Shown: positions 34,927 to 42,985 of the stretch, piece after piece | Layout: each line of letters begins with the position of its first letter | Position numbering within the stretch: position 1 is the stretch's first letter | Source of the DNA: Kaistia sp. 32K | GTDB taxonomy: Bacteria; Pseudomonadota; Alphaproteobacteria; Rhizobiales; Kaistiaceae | Length of the DNA stretch: 64,000 bases | Assembly: GCF_016629525.1 (NCBI RefSeq) | Contig: NZ_AP024269.1 | Coordinates: 372,001-436,000 of the forward strand | Direction of reading: 5' to 3' | Program-made: the position numbers and the translations under genes | The notes under the pieces: model-generated | Seen by the model: only the letters and a program-made list of their open reading frames with translations | Databases searched by the model: none | Told to the model about the DNA's origin: nothing

Positions 34927-36366
34927 ATGCTGGGGGGAAAAGTGCCGCGTTTTTCAGATTTTTTCGGGCTGGGCCTGAGCCAGGCTCAGCTGGACTTTGT
35001 CGATGTCAGTAACGAGTATGATACACCCGTCTACGTTGACCCATATGCTATCGAAGTCCAAGACGACGAGTGGGCGGGGACCGCATCTGATTATATCAGG
35101 ATTTTCTTTAACGAAGTACTGGAGGCGCTGACTTCAGGTGATAAAGAACGTGCGCGCAATCTCATGGCTAATCTTCGTGAGCCAGCAGAAACGTTCCTAG
35201 GTGTATCTAATATGGAACCGAAGGGCCGAGGTGTCGGGTCTCATCAAGCAAATCAACTAATCAATGCCATCCTAGGAAGTAAAGCATTCTCAACAAAACT
35301 TTTGACAGATCTCTCTGAAATGGCTCTCTATGTGGAGGGGATCGATAGGGACAAAATATCCGATCTGACGACTAACGTAATCAGAGAGTTGCTGGTTGAC
35401 TACACTCAAAGCCAATGCGAACTCTACGATATAGAGACGCGGCCTTACAATGGACCTCCTCTCTGGGATGCGTCCCGCAGAAACTGGCGATCTAAACATG
35501 TAAACCTTCCATACATTGAAAACGATGCCGTAATTCTGGTCCCTAAATACATTGTTCGTAGGAAGTTGTCTCTGAATAGTCAGGATTTCTATAACAAACA
35601 AATAACTGACTTCTTGGTTTCTGAGAATATTAAAGCCAATAGCTCGCTCGTCCAGACCATAAAGGGGCGACAAAAAGTCTACAAGAAGGACATTCATACT
35701 CAGCATCCGAAGTCAAAAAATTTGATTGCGGATATGGTTGGGGCTCATCCAGACTTACTTGAGATGTACAAAGAGGTTGCTAAAAAGTACAGATCAATGG
35801 TCGTTATAGGTGACGATGACCCCACAGTGACCGCTGTTTGTGGGGATCTGGCATCGTTATTCGAACGAATTCCGGCCGGTGCCAAGACAGCAAGTGACTA
35901 TCATCGCCTAATTGTTGGGTCTTTCACCGCGCTGTTTTATCCATCTCTCATTTTACCTCGCAAAGAATGGGAGATACATGATGGGCGAAAACGTATCGAT
36001 ATAGCCTTCATGAATTCGGCTGACGGCGGCTTCTTTGGCCAAAGGCGCGACGATCGAACAATGAACGCCAATATGGTCCTCGTTGAATGCAAGAATTATA
36101 CCGACGACTTGGCGAATGAAGAAGTAGATCAGTTGCTCGGCCGCTTCGATGAAAACATAGGCAAGTTCGGGTTTATAACGTGCCGATCCGTCGACAATCT
36201 GGGGAGGCTGGAAGCCAGGCTGCGGGACGCTGCGGTGCGGAAGCAGGGCTATATTATTTGTCTGACGGATGAAGACATGAAGGCGATGCTCATCGCGAAG
36301 TCACAACTCCGAGATGAGGAGGTGGACCTGCTTCTATATGCAAAATTTCGAGACTTGATCAGCTAG
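34927..36366 (+). CDS. Uncharacterised protein with C-terminal PD-(D/E)xK nuclease-like domain
   Basis: The 479-residue protein has a long N-terminal part without recognised domain (SDFFGLGLSQAQLDFVDVS, TPVYVDPYAIEVQDDEWAG, NMEPKGRGVG) that I have seen as a widespread but unnamed family in accessory regions. Its C-terminus (about 340-440) reads HDGRKRIDIAFMN and NANMVLVECKNYTDD, giving the Asp and the ExK of a restriction-endonuclease fold, followed by a Gln-bearing helix EEVDQLLGRF. Base composition is clearly richer in A+T than the chromosome. A GTG at 34942 behind GGGGGGAAAA is an alternative start. With its neighbour it forms a two-gene, two-nuclease cassette. A role in phage defence is inference. 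Confidence 0.72.
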   Translation: MLGGKVPRFSDFFGLGLSQAQLDFVDVSNEYDTPVYVDPYAIEVQDDEWAGTASDYIRIFFNEVLEALTSGDKERARNLMANLREPAETFLGVSNMEPKGRGVGSHQANQLINAILGSKAFSTKLLTDLSEMALYVEGIDRDKISDLTTNVIRELLVDYTQSQCELYDIETRPYNGPPLWDASRRNWRSKHVNLPYIENDAVILVPKYIVRRKLSLNSQDFYNKQITDFLVSENIKANSSLVQTIKGRQKVYKKDIHTQHPKSKNLIADMVGAHPDLLEMYKEVAKKYRSMVVIGDDDPTVTAVCGDLASLFERIPAGAKTASDYHRLIVGSFTALFYPSLILPRKEWEIHDGRKRIDIAFMNSADGGFFGQRRDDRTMNANMVLVECKNYTDDLANEEVDQLLGRFDENIGKFGFITCRSVDNLGRLEARLRDAAVRKQGYIICLTDEDMKAMLIAKSQLRDEEVDLLLYAKFRDLIS

Positions 36367-36464
36367 TGGGCCCAGAACGGCCGAAAAATGCGAGGGGGCC
36401 AAACTCGATCGTTGCGGCCCCCACTTCCCCCCGAGGGGCTACCTTACTGAACAGCGAGAGTTAA

Positions 36465-37040
36465 ATGAGGCTTAGCTGGAGTGGCGCGCCCGACAGGATG
36501 CCGGAGGCCGAAGTTGCGATCCGCCTTGCTGAGTACTTAACGGAGCGGCCGGACTTTCAGGGTACGGTTGACGTGGCAATAGATGGTGCGTCTGTGTCCG
36601 TCGGTGGAGTGGAGGTCTTTGACATTCGGGGGTACCTCAGGGCTTATGGCTGGCAAGCTGTGCAGGGCACTGCGGTTGGACGCAATGATTGGACCGCAGA
36701 ATACACTAGAGATGCTGCGGCGATGCGCATCCACTCCCGTTCCGGCGTAGGCGATGTAGAAGCCTTAGTTGGCGGGCGGCGCCTCATTGCGGAATGTAAG
36801 AAGGGGCCGCTTGTGAAGAAGCCCGGCAGTCCGGAATATCCGTTACTGACGGCCGCCATTGGCCAAGCGCTACTTTTTCCGGCCCGCCCTGAGGATATTC
36901 TAGTTGCGGCGGTCCCGGACACGCCGACCTTTCAACGTATTGCTGCTGACTGGCGGAACCGCCCTCGACTGATCGCGTCTGGTATCCAGATTGCGCTTGT
37001 GAGTAGGCGAGGCCCGGTGACAGGGCTGGATCTCTCCTAA
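36465..37040 (+). CDS. Small PD-(D/E)xK nuclease-like protein
   Basis: The 191-residue product was not recognised as a named family. Its middle (about 90-120) reads HSRSGVGDVEALVGGRRLIAE followed by CKKGPL, giving the D...ExK core of a nuclease fold, with ECKK as the ExK element. The rest is mixed alpha/beta; the C-terminus contains DILVAAVPDTPTFQRIAADW. It starts 98 bases after the preceding nuclease-like gene; that gap has a GGGGGCC/GGCCCCC stem (36394-36422) with no T-run. Both genes point the same way. The pairing suggests a joint job, possibly DNA restriction. Confidence 0.62.
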   Translation: MRLSWSGAPDRMPEAEVAIRLAEYLTERPDFQGTVDVAIDGASVSVGGVEVFDIRGYLRAYGWQAVQGTAVGRNDWTAEYTRDAAAMRIHSRSGVGDVEALVGGRRLIAECKKGPLVKKPGSPEYPLLTAAIGQALLFPARPEDILVAAVPDTPTFQRIAADWRNRPRLIASGIQIALVSRRGPVTGLDLS

Positions 37041-37112
37041 GTTGGCATTTGGCTATACCCTGAGAGCACATGAGAAAGGTCGCCCATGGGGTAATGAACG
37101 CGCGAGCACCGT

Positions 37113-37330
37113 CAGGTGTCAGCAAGTGCAATTTAATGTTCGGTTCCGCCATTGGTTTGTCACCGAGGCCGAGCGGACGGGCCAGCCTAGAGCATCATTG
37201 CGGAAGTGGTGGGGCACGAGGAGGGCCGGAAGTCGATCACCCTGAGCATCTACTCGGGCGGCCCATCGATGCAGCAAAAGCGGAGCTGTGTGGGAGCTGT
37301 AAGTCTTCCGTCGCAGCAAGAGATCGACCG
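37113..37330 (+). pseudogene. Tyrosine integrase C-terminal remnant B
   Basis: One frame gives FRHWFVTEAERTGQP (37143-37187). After a frameshift a second frame continues with SIIAEVVGHEEGRKSITL and SIYSGGPSMQQKRSCVGAV to about 37300. Joined, these are the last 60 residues of an integrase of the DUF6538 class, including GHE and the catalytic Tyr of IYSGG. The HxxR box is damaged: its His has been lost. The rest of the 392-base gap before 37433 shows no gene. Confidence 0.8.
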
Positions 37331-37432
37331 CCCATAGCGGTCAAGAGCCGGTTTAAATCAGCGAAATTCGAGTTTAGCGTCTCGACTTGAGAAGTCCCCG
37401 GCGAATTCAATACGCGCCGAGGCCCGAGCGGC

Positions 37433-38515
37433 CTAGAAAGGGATTTCCTCGTCAAGATCAGGTTCGGCGGGAGGAGAGATTGCCGTCAGTCCCCGTCTCA
37501 GGATGAAATTTGGGACCTCCTGCTCGGCAAATTGATGGCGGCGCGCGATTTTCTTGGCGATCTCCGTGAATGGTGATTTTTCGCCATCGGGGGCCATCAA
37601 GCCGGCTTCGATATAGTAACCGAGAAGTTTTTGGAGGGTTCCCTTGCTTATCCTGAAAAATTCAGTTGTGTCATCGTCGGAGACTTCTTGAACGATAGCC
37701 GATCCTATCCTGACACAGCTGTCCTCGTCGTCAATCCAATATTCTCCGGTATAATCGTGTGTCCCCCATGCGAGATTTCCATGAACGATGGGGAACATCG
37801 TCATCCACGTTGTCCGGATCGTGCCACCACTGCCACGTCGGCCTCGGCCGGAGCGTGGTTGGTTGGGCAGAAAGTCAATGTCGATTGTAGCCGTTATTTC
37901 GGGGAGTTTTATGATGGGGATGTCAACTTCCAAGTTGCCAATAGTGTCTCGGAATTTGGCGTTTTCCTTCCTCACCTCATTTAGTTGCTCTAGAGCGTCG
38001 ACACTCGCAATTGCATCCCCTCGAACCCAACCGACGCGGGGCCTGGTTTGTTTTGCATTCACTAAGGCAGCCAAGACTGTCGCCTGAAGCTCGCCGGAGG
38101 ATGTCCATTGCGATCGGGTTCGCCCGCCTGATGCCTCTGTAATGAATGCTTCTAGGAGCTGCTTGCCCTCCAATGTGGGCTCAGTCTTGTCGGCGCTGAT
38201 CTGACCGCGCGCGCCGTGCAGCATTACAAGCACCGGTATATTCTGCGAAACAGCGTAGCGGAACTCCTTATGGGTGTAACTCAGTCCGTCCTCTGCAACG
38301 GAACCGTAGCGCCCCCCGATGATCAGCACGTAGTAGTCGCATTTGTCGAGAAGGGATTTGATCAAGGCAAAAGCCGTCTCGTCTGACGCGGGGAACGACT
38401 CCATCTGCACCGGAAAATCGCCCGCTTTTATAACGGTATCCTGCACCGCCCTCCGTTCGTCCTTAAGATCCTCATAGGTGGAGCTTATGAAGATGGAATA
38501 TCGCTTATCGTGCAC
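37433..38515 (-). CDS. DUF4062-domain protein (TIR-like fold)
   Basis: The 360-residue protein begins with DUF4062 (about 5-100): YSIFISSTYEDLKDER, DYYVLIIGGRYGSV and SYTHKEFRYAVSQNIPVLVM are its standard motifs. DUF4062 resembles TIR domains and is frequent at the front of STAND NTPases in bacterial defence. Here no NTPase follows; residues 150-360 are an unrecognised region with a coiled-coil-like stretch (LEQLNEVRKENAKFRDTIG) and a mixed C-terminus. The start is GTG behind TTAGG. It is second in an operon, 18 bases after the DUF4145 gene. Effector or sensor function is inference. Confidence 0.82.
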   Translation of the reverse strand: MHDKRYSIFISSTYEDLKDERRAVQDTVIKAGDFPVQMESFPASDETAFALIKSLLDKCDYYVLIIGGRYGSVAEDGLSYTHKEFRYAVSQNIPVLVMLHGARGQISADKTEPTLEGKQLLEAFITEASGGRTRSQWTSSGELQATVLAALVNAKQTRPRVGWVRGDAIASVDALEQLNEVRKENAKFRDTIGNLEVDIPIIKLPEITATIDIDFLPNQPRSGRGRRGSGGTIRTTWMTMFPIVHGNLAWGTHDYTGEYWIDDEDSCVRIGSAIVQEVSDDDTTEFFRISKGTLQKLLGYYIEAGLMAPDGEKSPFTEIAKKIARRHQFAEQEVPNFILRRGLTAISPPAEPDLDEEIPF

Positions 38516-38533
38516 TATATTACCTAACGCCCA

Positions 38534-39295
38534 TCAGTATTTTCCCTTGCTGCTATTCAGTTTTGTTATCTTGGCCTTGATAGATTTCTTGTCATAGACC
38601 CCCAGCAGAACGTCTTCGAGAACGTCGACCGCATCAAAGAAGGCTTCATCTGAAACGGCCGTTCCGTGTGTGCCAAGGTTGCCTATGTGGCGCAATGCGT
38701 CGAGAGCATCCTTGGAGTCGGAGCCATTGGCTGTCGCTGCGAAAACGTCGATCCGCGAAGCAAGGTCCATCCTTGTTGTTTTTCCGGAAGCACTGCCTTT
38801 GTCTCGCGGAATATTCTGATCGTCAAGCATCTGCTCAACAGCAGTGCGAAGTCGGCCGATAGATGCCGCGAGGTCTACCCAATAGAGCTGAAATGCCAGT
38901 TGAAGCTGTTGCTGGACGTCGGATGGGGTGTCGACGGGCGGACGAAATAGCGGTGGCGCGGGGAAAACAGCGTGAGGTTGTAGGTGATCTATGTAACCCC
39001 AGCCTTTGTACCCTGGCTCGTCGTGGTAGAATGGAACCATTTCCGTGTTCCCTGCAAGGGACACTACTTCACCGCAAGTGGTCTCATCACATTTCAACCG
39101 GAGTGCGAACCGCTTCTCGGACCACTCTGGCTCCCAGTCGTCATGCTGCTGTGCCAATGTTGAAAATTTTGGCTCATCGACATTCAAGCTGCCGGGTATT
39201 GCTTTCAATTTTCCCGGGGTACAACGGGGACAGGGTAGTCCGGGGACCATGTCCTGCGGAAAGGAAGGCTTCCACAACTCTCGATTGGCTGGCAT
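38534..39295 (-). CDS. DUF4145-domain protein
   Basis: The 253-residue protein has an N-terminal zinc-ribbon-like part (CPRC near residue 22, then CDETTC near 89) and a C-terminal DUF4145 domain (about 130-235), with IGRLRTAVEQMLDDQNIP and LRHIGNLGTHG. DUF4145 domains are thought to belong near the HEPN superfamily and occur attached to restriction enzymes; the RHIGNLGTH segment resembles the HEPN Arg-His motif. AAGGGG precedes the ATG. It is the first gene of a two-gene operon with DUF4062. The pair may act as sensor and effector; that is inference. Confidence 0.78.
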   Translation of the reverse strand: MPANRELWKPSFPQDMVPGLPCPRCTPGKLKAIPGSLNVDEPKFSTLAQQHDDWEPEWSEKRFALRLKCDETTCGEVVSLAGNTEMVPFYHDEPGYKGWGYIDHLQPHAVFPAPPLFRPPVDTPSDVQQQLQLAFQLYWVDLAASIGRLRTAVEQMLDDQNIPRDKGSASGKTTRMDLASRIDVFAATANGSDSKDALDALRHIGNLGTHGTAVSDEAFFDAVDVLEDVLLGVYDKKSIKAKITKLNSSKGKY

Positions 39296-39696
39296 TTATA
39301 GCCCCTTACTAATGCGGGTCTATATTTATTCGCGCCCAATCCAGTTAATCAATGCGCTTGGCTCTGGAAATGCGGGGAAACTGGCGGAAAAATCCGAAGG
39401 GGTGAAATCCAGCATTGCGGAGCGCGCATCACCCCCCCGCCGCCCATCGGCCACCCACAAGCCCACCATCGGCTACCCGTTCTCAGTCACCATAGGCCAA
39501 TGCCACGACGGCCATCGCCTCCTGGCCCATCGGGACCACATCTATCGCCACCGGTTGCGCGACAGGTAGCACGCCGCGCCGCGCCGTCCCCGGCGATGCC
39601 GCGCTCATCCCCGCCACTCTTCCCGTTTCACGCCGCTTCGATTTGGCTGTGCTTCAGGAGAAGCGCCAGAGCTGCCCCCGAACACGGCCATGCTTC
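39296..39696. other. Gap between the defence-like operon and the serine recombinase
   Basis: About 400 bases between divergent genes. A short frame from 39312 starts MRVYIYSR, which resembles the first residues of serine recombinases, but it loses similarity at once; it may be a 5' scrap of an older recombinase. Nothing else was recognised. Confidence 0.35.
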
Positions 39697-39747
39697 GCTT
39701 CGATAATTCCGCTTGACCATTCAAATCGCAGCGATATTAATCGAAGC
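39697..39747 (+). promoter_or_regulatory. Serine recombinase promoter inside an inverted repeat
   Basis: GCTTCGATAAT (39697-39707) and ATTAATCGAAGC (39736-39747) are near-complementary arms. Between and within them lie TTGACC (39713-39718) and TATTAA (39735-39740), 16 bases apart, a good sigma-70 promoter. A further CGAAGC (39756-39761 region) follows. The recombinase made from the next gene could bind here as at a res site and repress itself. Confidence 0.6.
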
Positions 39748-39774
39748 ATCTAAAACGAAGCAGAGCAGTCCCTG

Positions 39775-40419
39775 ATGTTCATTCGAGCCTATCTCCGCGC
39801 GTCCACGAAAGAGCAGGACGCAACGCGGGCTCAGTCCGACCTTCACAAGTTTGCTGAGGAGCGCGGGCTGAAGATCGCGGCCACCTACGTCGAGAACGAG
39901 AGCGGCGCATCGCTCAAGCGTCCGGAACTCTTTCGCCTCCTGGCTGATTGTTCGCCCGGCGACGTGCTGCTGATCGAACAGGTGGACCGCTTGAGCCGCC
40001 TGAATGCCACCGATTGGGAGCGCCTCAAGGACGAGATCAGGTCCCGCAGGGTGAAGGTCGTAGCGCTCGACCTCCCGACATCGTGGAGCATGATCCAGTC
40101 GAACCCCGACGATATCCAGAGCCGGATGCTCGACGCGATCAACGCCATGATGCTCGACATGCTCGCCGCCATCGCCCGTAAGGACTACGAGGACCGGCTC
40201 CGTCGTCAGGCTCAAGGGATCGCCAAGGCGAAGGAGGAAGGGGCCTATCGTGGACGCCCTGAGGACACCGAGCGGAACGCCGCTATCCTTCAGATGCTCC
40301 GGGGCGGGCAGAAGTGGCGTGACATCGCTGTGGCGACAGGCTGTTCCATGTCCACGCTGTCGCGGCTGGCGAAGCGGCTGGCTGACGAGCCCATGCAGAC
40401 GAACACGACGGAGGCTTGA
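39775..40419 (+). CDS. Serine recombinase (resolvase/invertase family)
   Basis: The 214-residue protein has the small serine recombinase layout. The catalytic Ser is in YLRAST (about residue 10), and conserved arginines lie in LIEQVDRLSRL. The long E helix is around NAMMLDMLAAIARKDYEDRLRRQAQG. A C-terminal helix-turn-helix (LRGGQKWRDIAVATGCSMSTLSRLAK) follows the GRP linker. Such proteins resolve or invert DNA between two short sites. The length and motifs are complete, so it should be active. It begins the phage-like part of the island. Confidence 0.9.
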   Translation: MFIRAYLRASTKEQDATRAQSDLHKFAEERGLKIAATYVENESGASLKRPELFRLLADCSPGDVLLIEQVDRLSRLNATDWERLKDEIRSRRVKVVALDLPTSWSMIQSNPDDIQSRMLDAINAMMLDMLAAIARKDYEDRLRRQAQGIAKAKEEGAYRGRPEDTERNAAILQMLRGGQKWRDIAVATGCSMSTLSRLAKRLADEPMQTNTTEA

Positions 40420-40424
40420 GGGCC

Positions 40425-40526
40425 ATGGTTGAGGTGATCGTCATGGTGATCGTGGGCGCAATCGCGGGCGTCTTCGCGGTCGGCGGACTGGCTGGCGTTC
40501 TGCGAGGCTTCGGGCTCTTCGATTAA
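40425..40526 (+). CDS. 33-residue single-helix membrane peptide
   Basis: Just after the recombinase stop an ATG behind GGAGG opens a 33-codon frame ending TAA. The product is a nearly continuous hydrophobic helix (VEVIVMVIVGAIAGVFAVGG) with Arg near the end and the tail GLFD. Its spacing and ribosome-binding site suggest it is co-translated with the recombinase. Function unknown. Confidence 0.45.
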   Translation: MVEVIVMVIVGAIAGVFAVGGLAGVLRGFGLFD

Positions 40527-40586
40527 GGGCGGACGGGGCAAGGTCGGTCCGACCGTACTAGCAGCGGGGCTGTCGAGGGGCCCGTC

Positions 40587-40738
40587 GTGATCGAGGCGGT
40601 GCAGATCGAGAACATCGACTTCAGCGACACCTACGAGGCCAAGATCGAAGAGCGCATGAGCGCGGAGATCGAGGTCCAGAAGCTGAAGCAGAACGCCGAG
40701 CGCGAGAAGGTTCAGGCGGCGATCACCGTCACCCAGGC
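40587..40738 (+). pseudogene. SPFH/prohibitin-family gene fragment
   Basis: From a GTG the frame reads IEAVQIENIDFSDTYEAKIE and then AEIEVQKLKQNAEREKVQAA, the last part of the SPFH domain and the start of its coiled coil in prohibitin-like proteins. Similarity stops at ITVTQA, at the junction with the BRO-like sequence. Both the N-terminal and C-terminal parts are missing, so this is a deletion remnant. Confidence 0.65.
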
Positions 40739-41137
40739 ACGCCGTGGTTCCTCGCCGCTGACATCTGCCGCGCGCTCGGCCTTTCGTTGATCGGGGGTGC
40801 CGGGCGTCATCTCTTGAAGTTGGGGAAGGAGGAAGTCCGGCGCATTCCCCGCAATATTATTGCTGGGAAGGGAATGACCCAAGCCTCGCTTGTCACCGAA
40901 AGTGGCCTCTACAAGTTGGTCCTGCGGGCAAGCGGCGAGGACGCCAAGGAGTTCCAGAACTGGGTCACTCAGGTGGTCCTCCCGTCGATCCGGAAGGACG
41001 GCGGCTATGTCATGGGCGAGGAGAAGCTCGCGACTGGCGCGATGACTGAGGACCAGTTCATCCTGACCGCGATGCGGATGATGGAGGGCAAGGTGGCGCG
41101 CTACCGTGCGACAATATGTCAACACTTCACCATATGA
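40739..41137 (+). pseudogene. BRO-family phage antirepressor fragment
   Basis: In another frame from about 40742, PWFLAADICRALGLSLIGGAG, LVTESGLYKLVLRASGEDA, KEFQNWVTQVVLPSIRKDGG and YVMGEEKLATGAMTEDQ are the hallmarks of the BRO-N domain. The first residues are replaced by the SPFH fragment, and the reading frame leaves the family after MEGKVARY near 41105. The protein that regulates phage lysogeny is thus truncated at both ends. Translation could begin only at an internal TTG near 40787. Confidence 0.75.
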
Positions 41138-41199
41138 TGACTATCGAAATGGGCCGATCTTTCCTAGCAAATACGCACTCTGCAATAGTCGTCATCATA
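41133..41199. repeat. Inverted repeat after the truncated BRO gene
   Basis: TATGATGACTAT (41133-41144) and ATAGTCGTCATCATA (41185-41199) match as reverse complements except for three extra bases in the right arm. They flank 40 bases of AT-rich DNA at the place where the BRO sequence is lost. It could be a small inserted element end or an operator pair for the genes that follow. Confidence 0.4.
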
Positions 41200-41320
41200 C
41201 GGTGACGATGTCTAGCTCAGTCATAAGCAGCGCTGACCGTCGATCCTATTTCCGCATTGCCGAACGAATATTTAGGTCACACAAATCCGGGGCCAAATAA
41301 CAATACCTCGGAGATCCGCC

Positions 41321-41674
41321 ATGCCACCCAAGCATACGTACTGCCGCGCAAATTCGCGACCGCAAGACCAGATCACGGCACACCTTGTGGCCGCCCATGA
41401 CCTCCTCACGGACTTAGCCACAAGCTCCGGGCTCACCTATCCCGAGAAGGACGCTGTGGCAGCACTGCGGGTAGTCAACGGCTTCCTCTTCGAGGCGGCG
41501 GTTGCGATGGCCTCAGGTGCCCCGATTGGCGCTAGCGGGGTCCTAGAGCCGCACCGATGGGCCCTCATGAAGCTCATCGAGTTCAACAGCCTCCTGCCCG
41601 AAGAGGCGCAGACGCTCCCCGCGCAGTGGCTCGCCTCGCTTGGCGCTTCCAAGCCCACCAAGGGGAGCAAGTGA
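41321..41674 (+). CDS. Hypothetical protein next to the phage integrase
   Basis: The 117-residue product is soluble and mostly helical (ITAHLVAAHDLLTDLATSSG, DAVAALRVVNGFLFEAAVAMA). I do not recognise a family. Its stop lies one base before the integrase ATG, so the two are translationally close and probably one operon; small helical proteins here are sometimes excisionase-like, but no winged helix is evident. Confidence 0.55.
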   Translation: MPPKHTYCRANSRPQDQITAHLVAAHDLLTDLATSSGLTYPEKDAVAALRVVNGFLFEAAVAMASGAPIGASGVLEPHRWALMKLIEFNSLLPEEAQTLPAQWLASLGASKPTKGSK

Positions 41675-41675
41675 C

Positions 41676-42698
41676 ATGGCGCGGATGAGAGGACGACGCT
41701 GGCAGGGCGATGTGACCACGGCTGACGGAAAGCGGCTAAGACCGACCTTCGCGACCGAGGCGGCGGCGATGCAATGGGAGGACGAAGCGCGGGACGCCGT
41801 GCAACTCGGAAAGCCGATCCCGAAGGCGCTGGACATGCCCCGCGCCGAAGCCGCTCGGGACCTGACCCGGTTGGGCGTCCTGTACGACTTCGTTTGCAGA
41901 ACCGAGTGGGACGCCATGCGCGCCGCTGCCGACCTGAAGCGCAACGGGCTCCATGTGGTCGAGTATTTCGGGCGGAACAAGGATGTCCGGGAGATCCAGA
42001 TGCCCGACATCGCTGACCTCAAGACCCACTTCGCCAAGCGCGGCAACTCGACGGCGACGATCAACCGGAAGTGCGCAGCGCTGTCGAAGATGCTGCATGT
42101 GGCGGTCGAGGCCAGCGTTCTCGCGAAGGTCCCGAAGATCAAGCGCAACGTCGAGGTGAAGACGCGCTTCCGCTATATCGATGAGACCGAAGAGCGGGCG
42201 ATCATGGCTTACTGGAACGCCCGAGGGTGGACTGACTACGCCGACCTGACGACGCTCTTGGTGGACACCGGGGCGCGCTGCTTCTCGGAGATGATCTCGG
42301 CGCACTGGGACGCCTTCGGGCCGCACAATGCCTCCGTCACCTTCTGGGACACGAAGACGAACCAGCCGCGCACCGTTCCGCTCACCAAGCGGTGCCGGGA
42401 GATCATTGCCAAGCGCCAAGGCCATCACGGCCACAATGCGGGCCCGTTCACGATGATGAAGAAGGGGACGATGGCCGTCCGCTGGGATGCCATGCAGGAG
42501 ACGTTGGGGCTGCACGACGTGACGCCGCACACTCTGCGCCATACCTGCTGCACCCGGCTGATCCTCGGCGGCGTGGACGTGAAGCGCGTCATGGAATGGA
42601 TGGGGCACAACAACCTGACTACGACGATGCGATATATGCAGATCCGGCCGGATGCTCTTCAGGAGGCGCTTCAGGTGCTTGAGCGGGCACAGGCGTAG
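41676..42698 (+). CDS. Phage-type tyrosine integrase
   Basis: The 340-residue recombinase has an N-terminal arm-binding part (DVTTADGKRLRPTFATEAAA), a core-binding helical domain (about 70-150) and the catalytic domain (about 165-335). The active-site residues are present: Arg in DTGARCFSEM, the HxxR of PHTLRHTCC, His in MEWMGHNN and Tyr in TTMRYMQ. AGGGGAGCAAG precedes the ATG; the few codons upstream are not used. It does not lie at a visible att boundary, so it is the integrase of the phage whose remnants surround it, not of the present island ends. Confidence 0.92.
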   Translation: MARMRGRRWQGDVTTADGKRLRPTFATEAAAMQWEDEARDAVQLGKPIPKALDMPRAEAARDLTRLGVLYDFVCRTEWDAMRAAADLKRNGLHVVEYFGRNKDVREIQMPDIADLKTHFAKRGNSTATINRKCAALSKMLHVAVEASVLAKVPKIKRNVEVKTRFRYIDETEERAIMAYWNARGWTDYADLTTLLVDTGARCFSEMISAHWDAFGPHNASVTFWDTKTNQPRTVPLTKRCREIIAKRQGHHGHNAGPFTMMKKGTMAVRWDAMQETLGLHDVTPHTLRHTCCTRLILGGVDVKRVMEWMGHNNLTTTMRYMQIRPDALQEALQVLERAQA

Positions 42699-42933
42699 AG
42701 CGCGGGTCTCGGCATTTTCTGGACGGTCCTGACGACGTGGCGGGCATTACGCCGTCCACTAGGTACGAGAAGCTCCTGACGCTCCTCGGATAGCCGCGAA
42801 TAAGGACGCCCAATAGGACACGACAGGCATCCGCGCCGGGCTCATCTCCACGCCTGTGTCTGCCTATCTGTCTACAGGCATGTATTGCGTTCAGGCGCTG
42901 ATGCCGCCGCCACCATCATCGATCCACCCCATG

Positions 42934-42966
42934 GGCCTCGAAGGGACAACCTTCGGGGCCTTCTTC
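42934..42966 (+). terminator. Probable terminator between the integrase and phage replication genes
   Basis: GGCCTCGAAGG (42934-42944) pairs with CCTTCGGGGCC (42950-42960), 11 bp with one G-U, around GACAA; TTCTTCATTT follows. It lies 236 bases after the integrase stop and 20 bases before the next start codon. Confidence 0.7.
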
Positions 42967-42985
42967 ATTTCACGAAAGGAAATCA

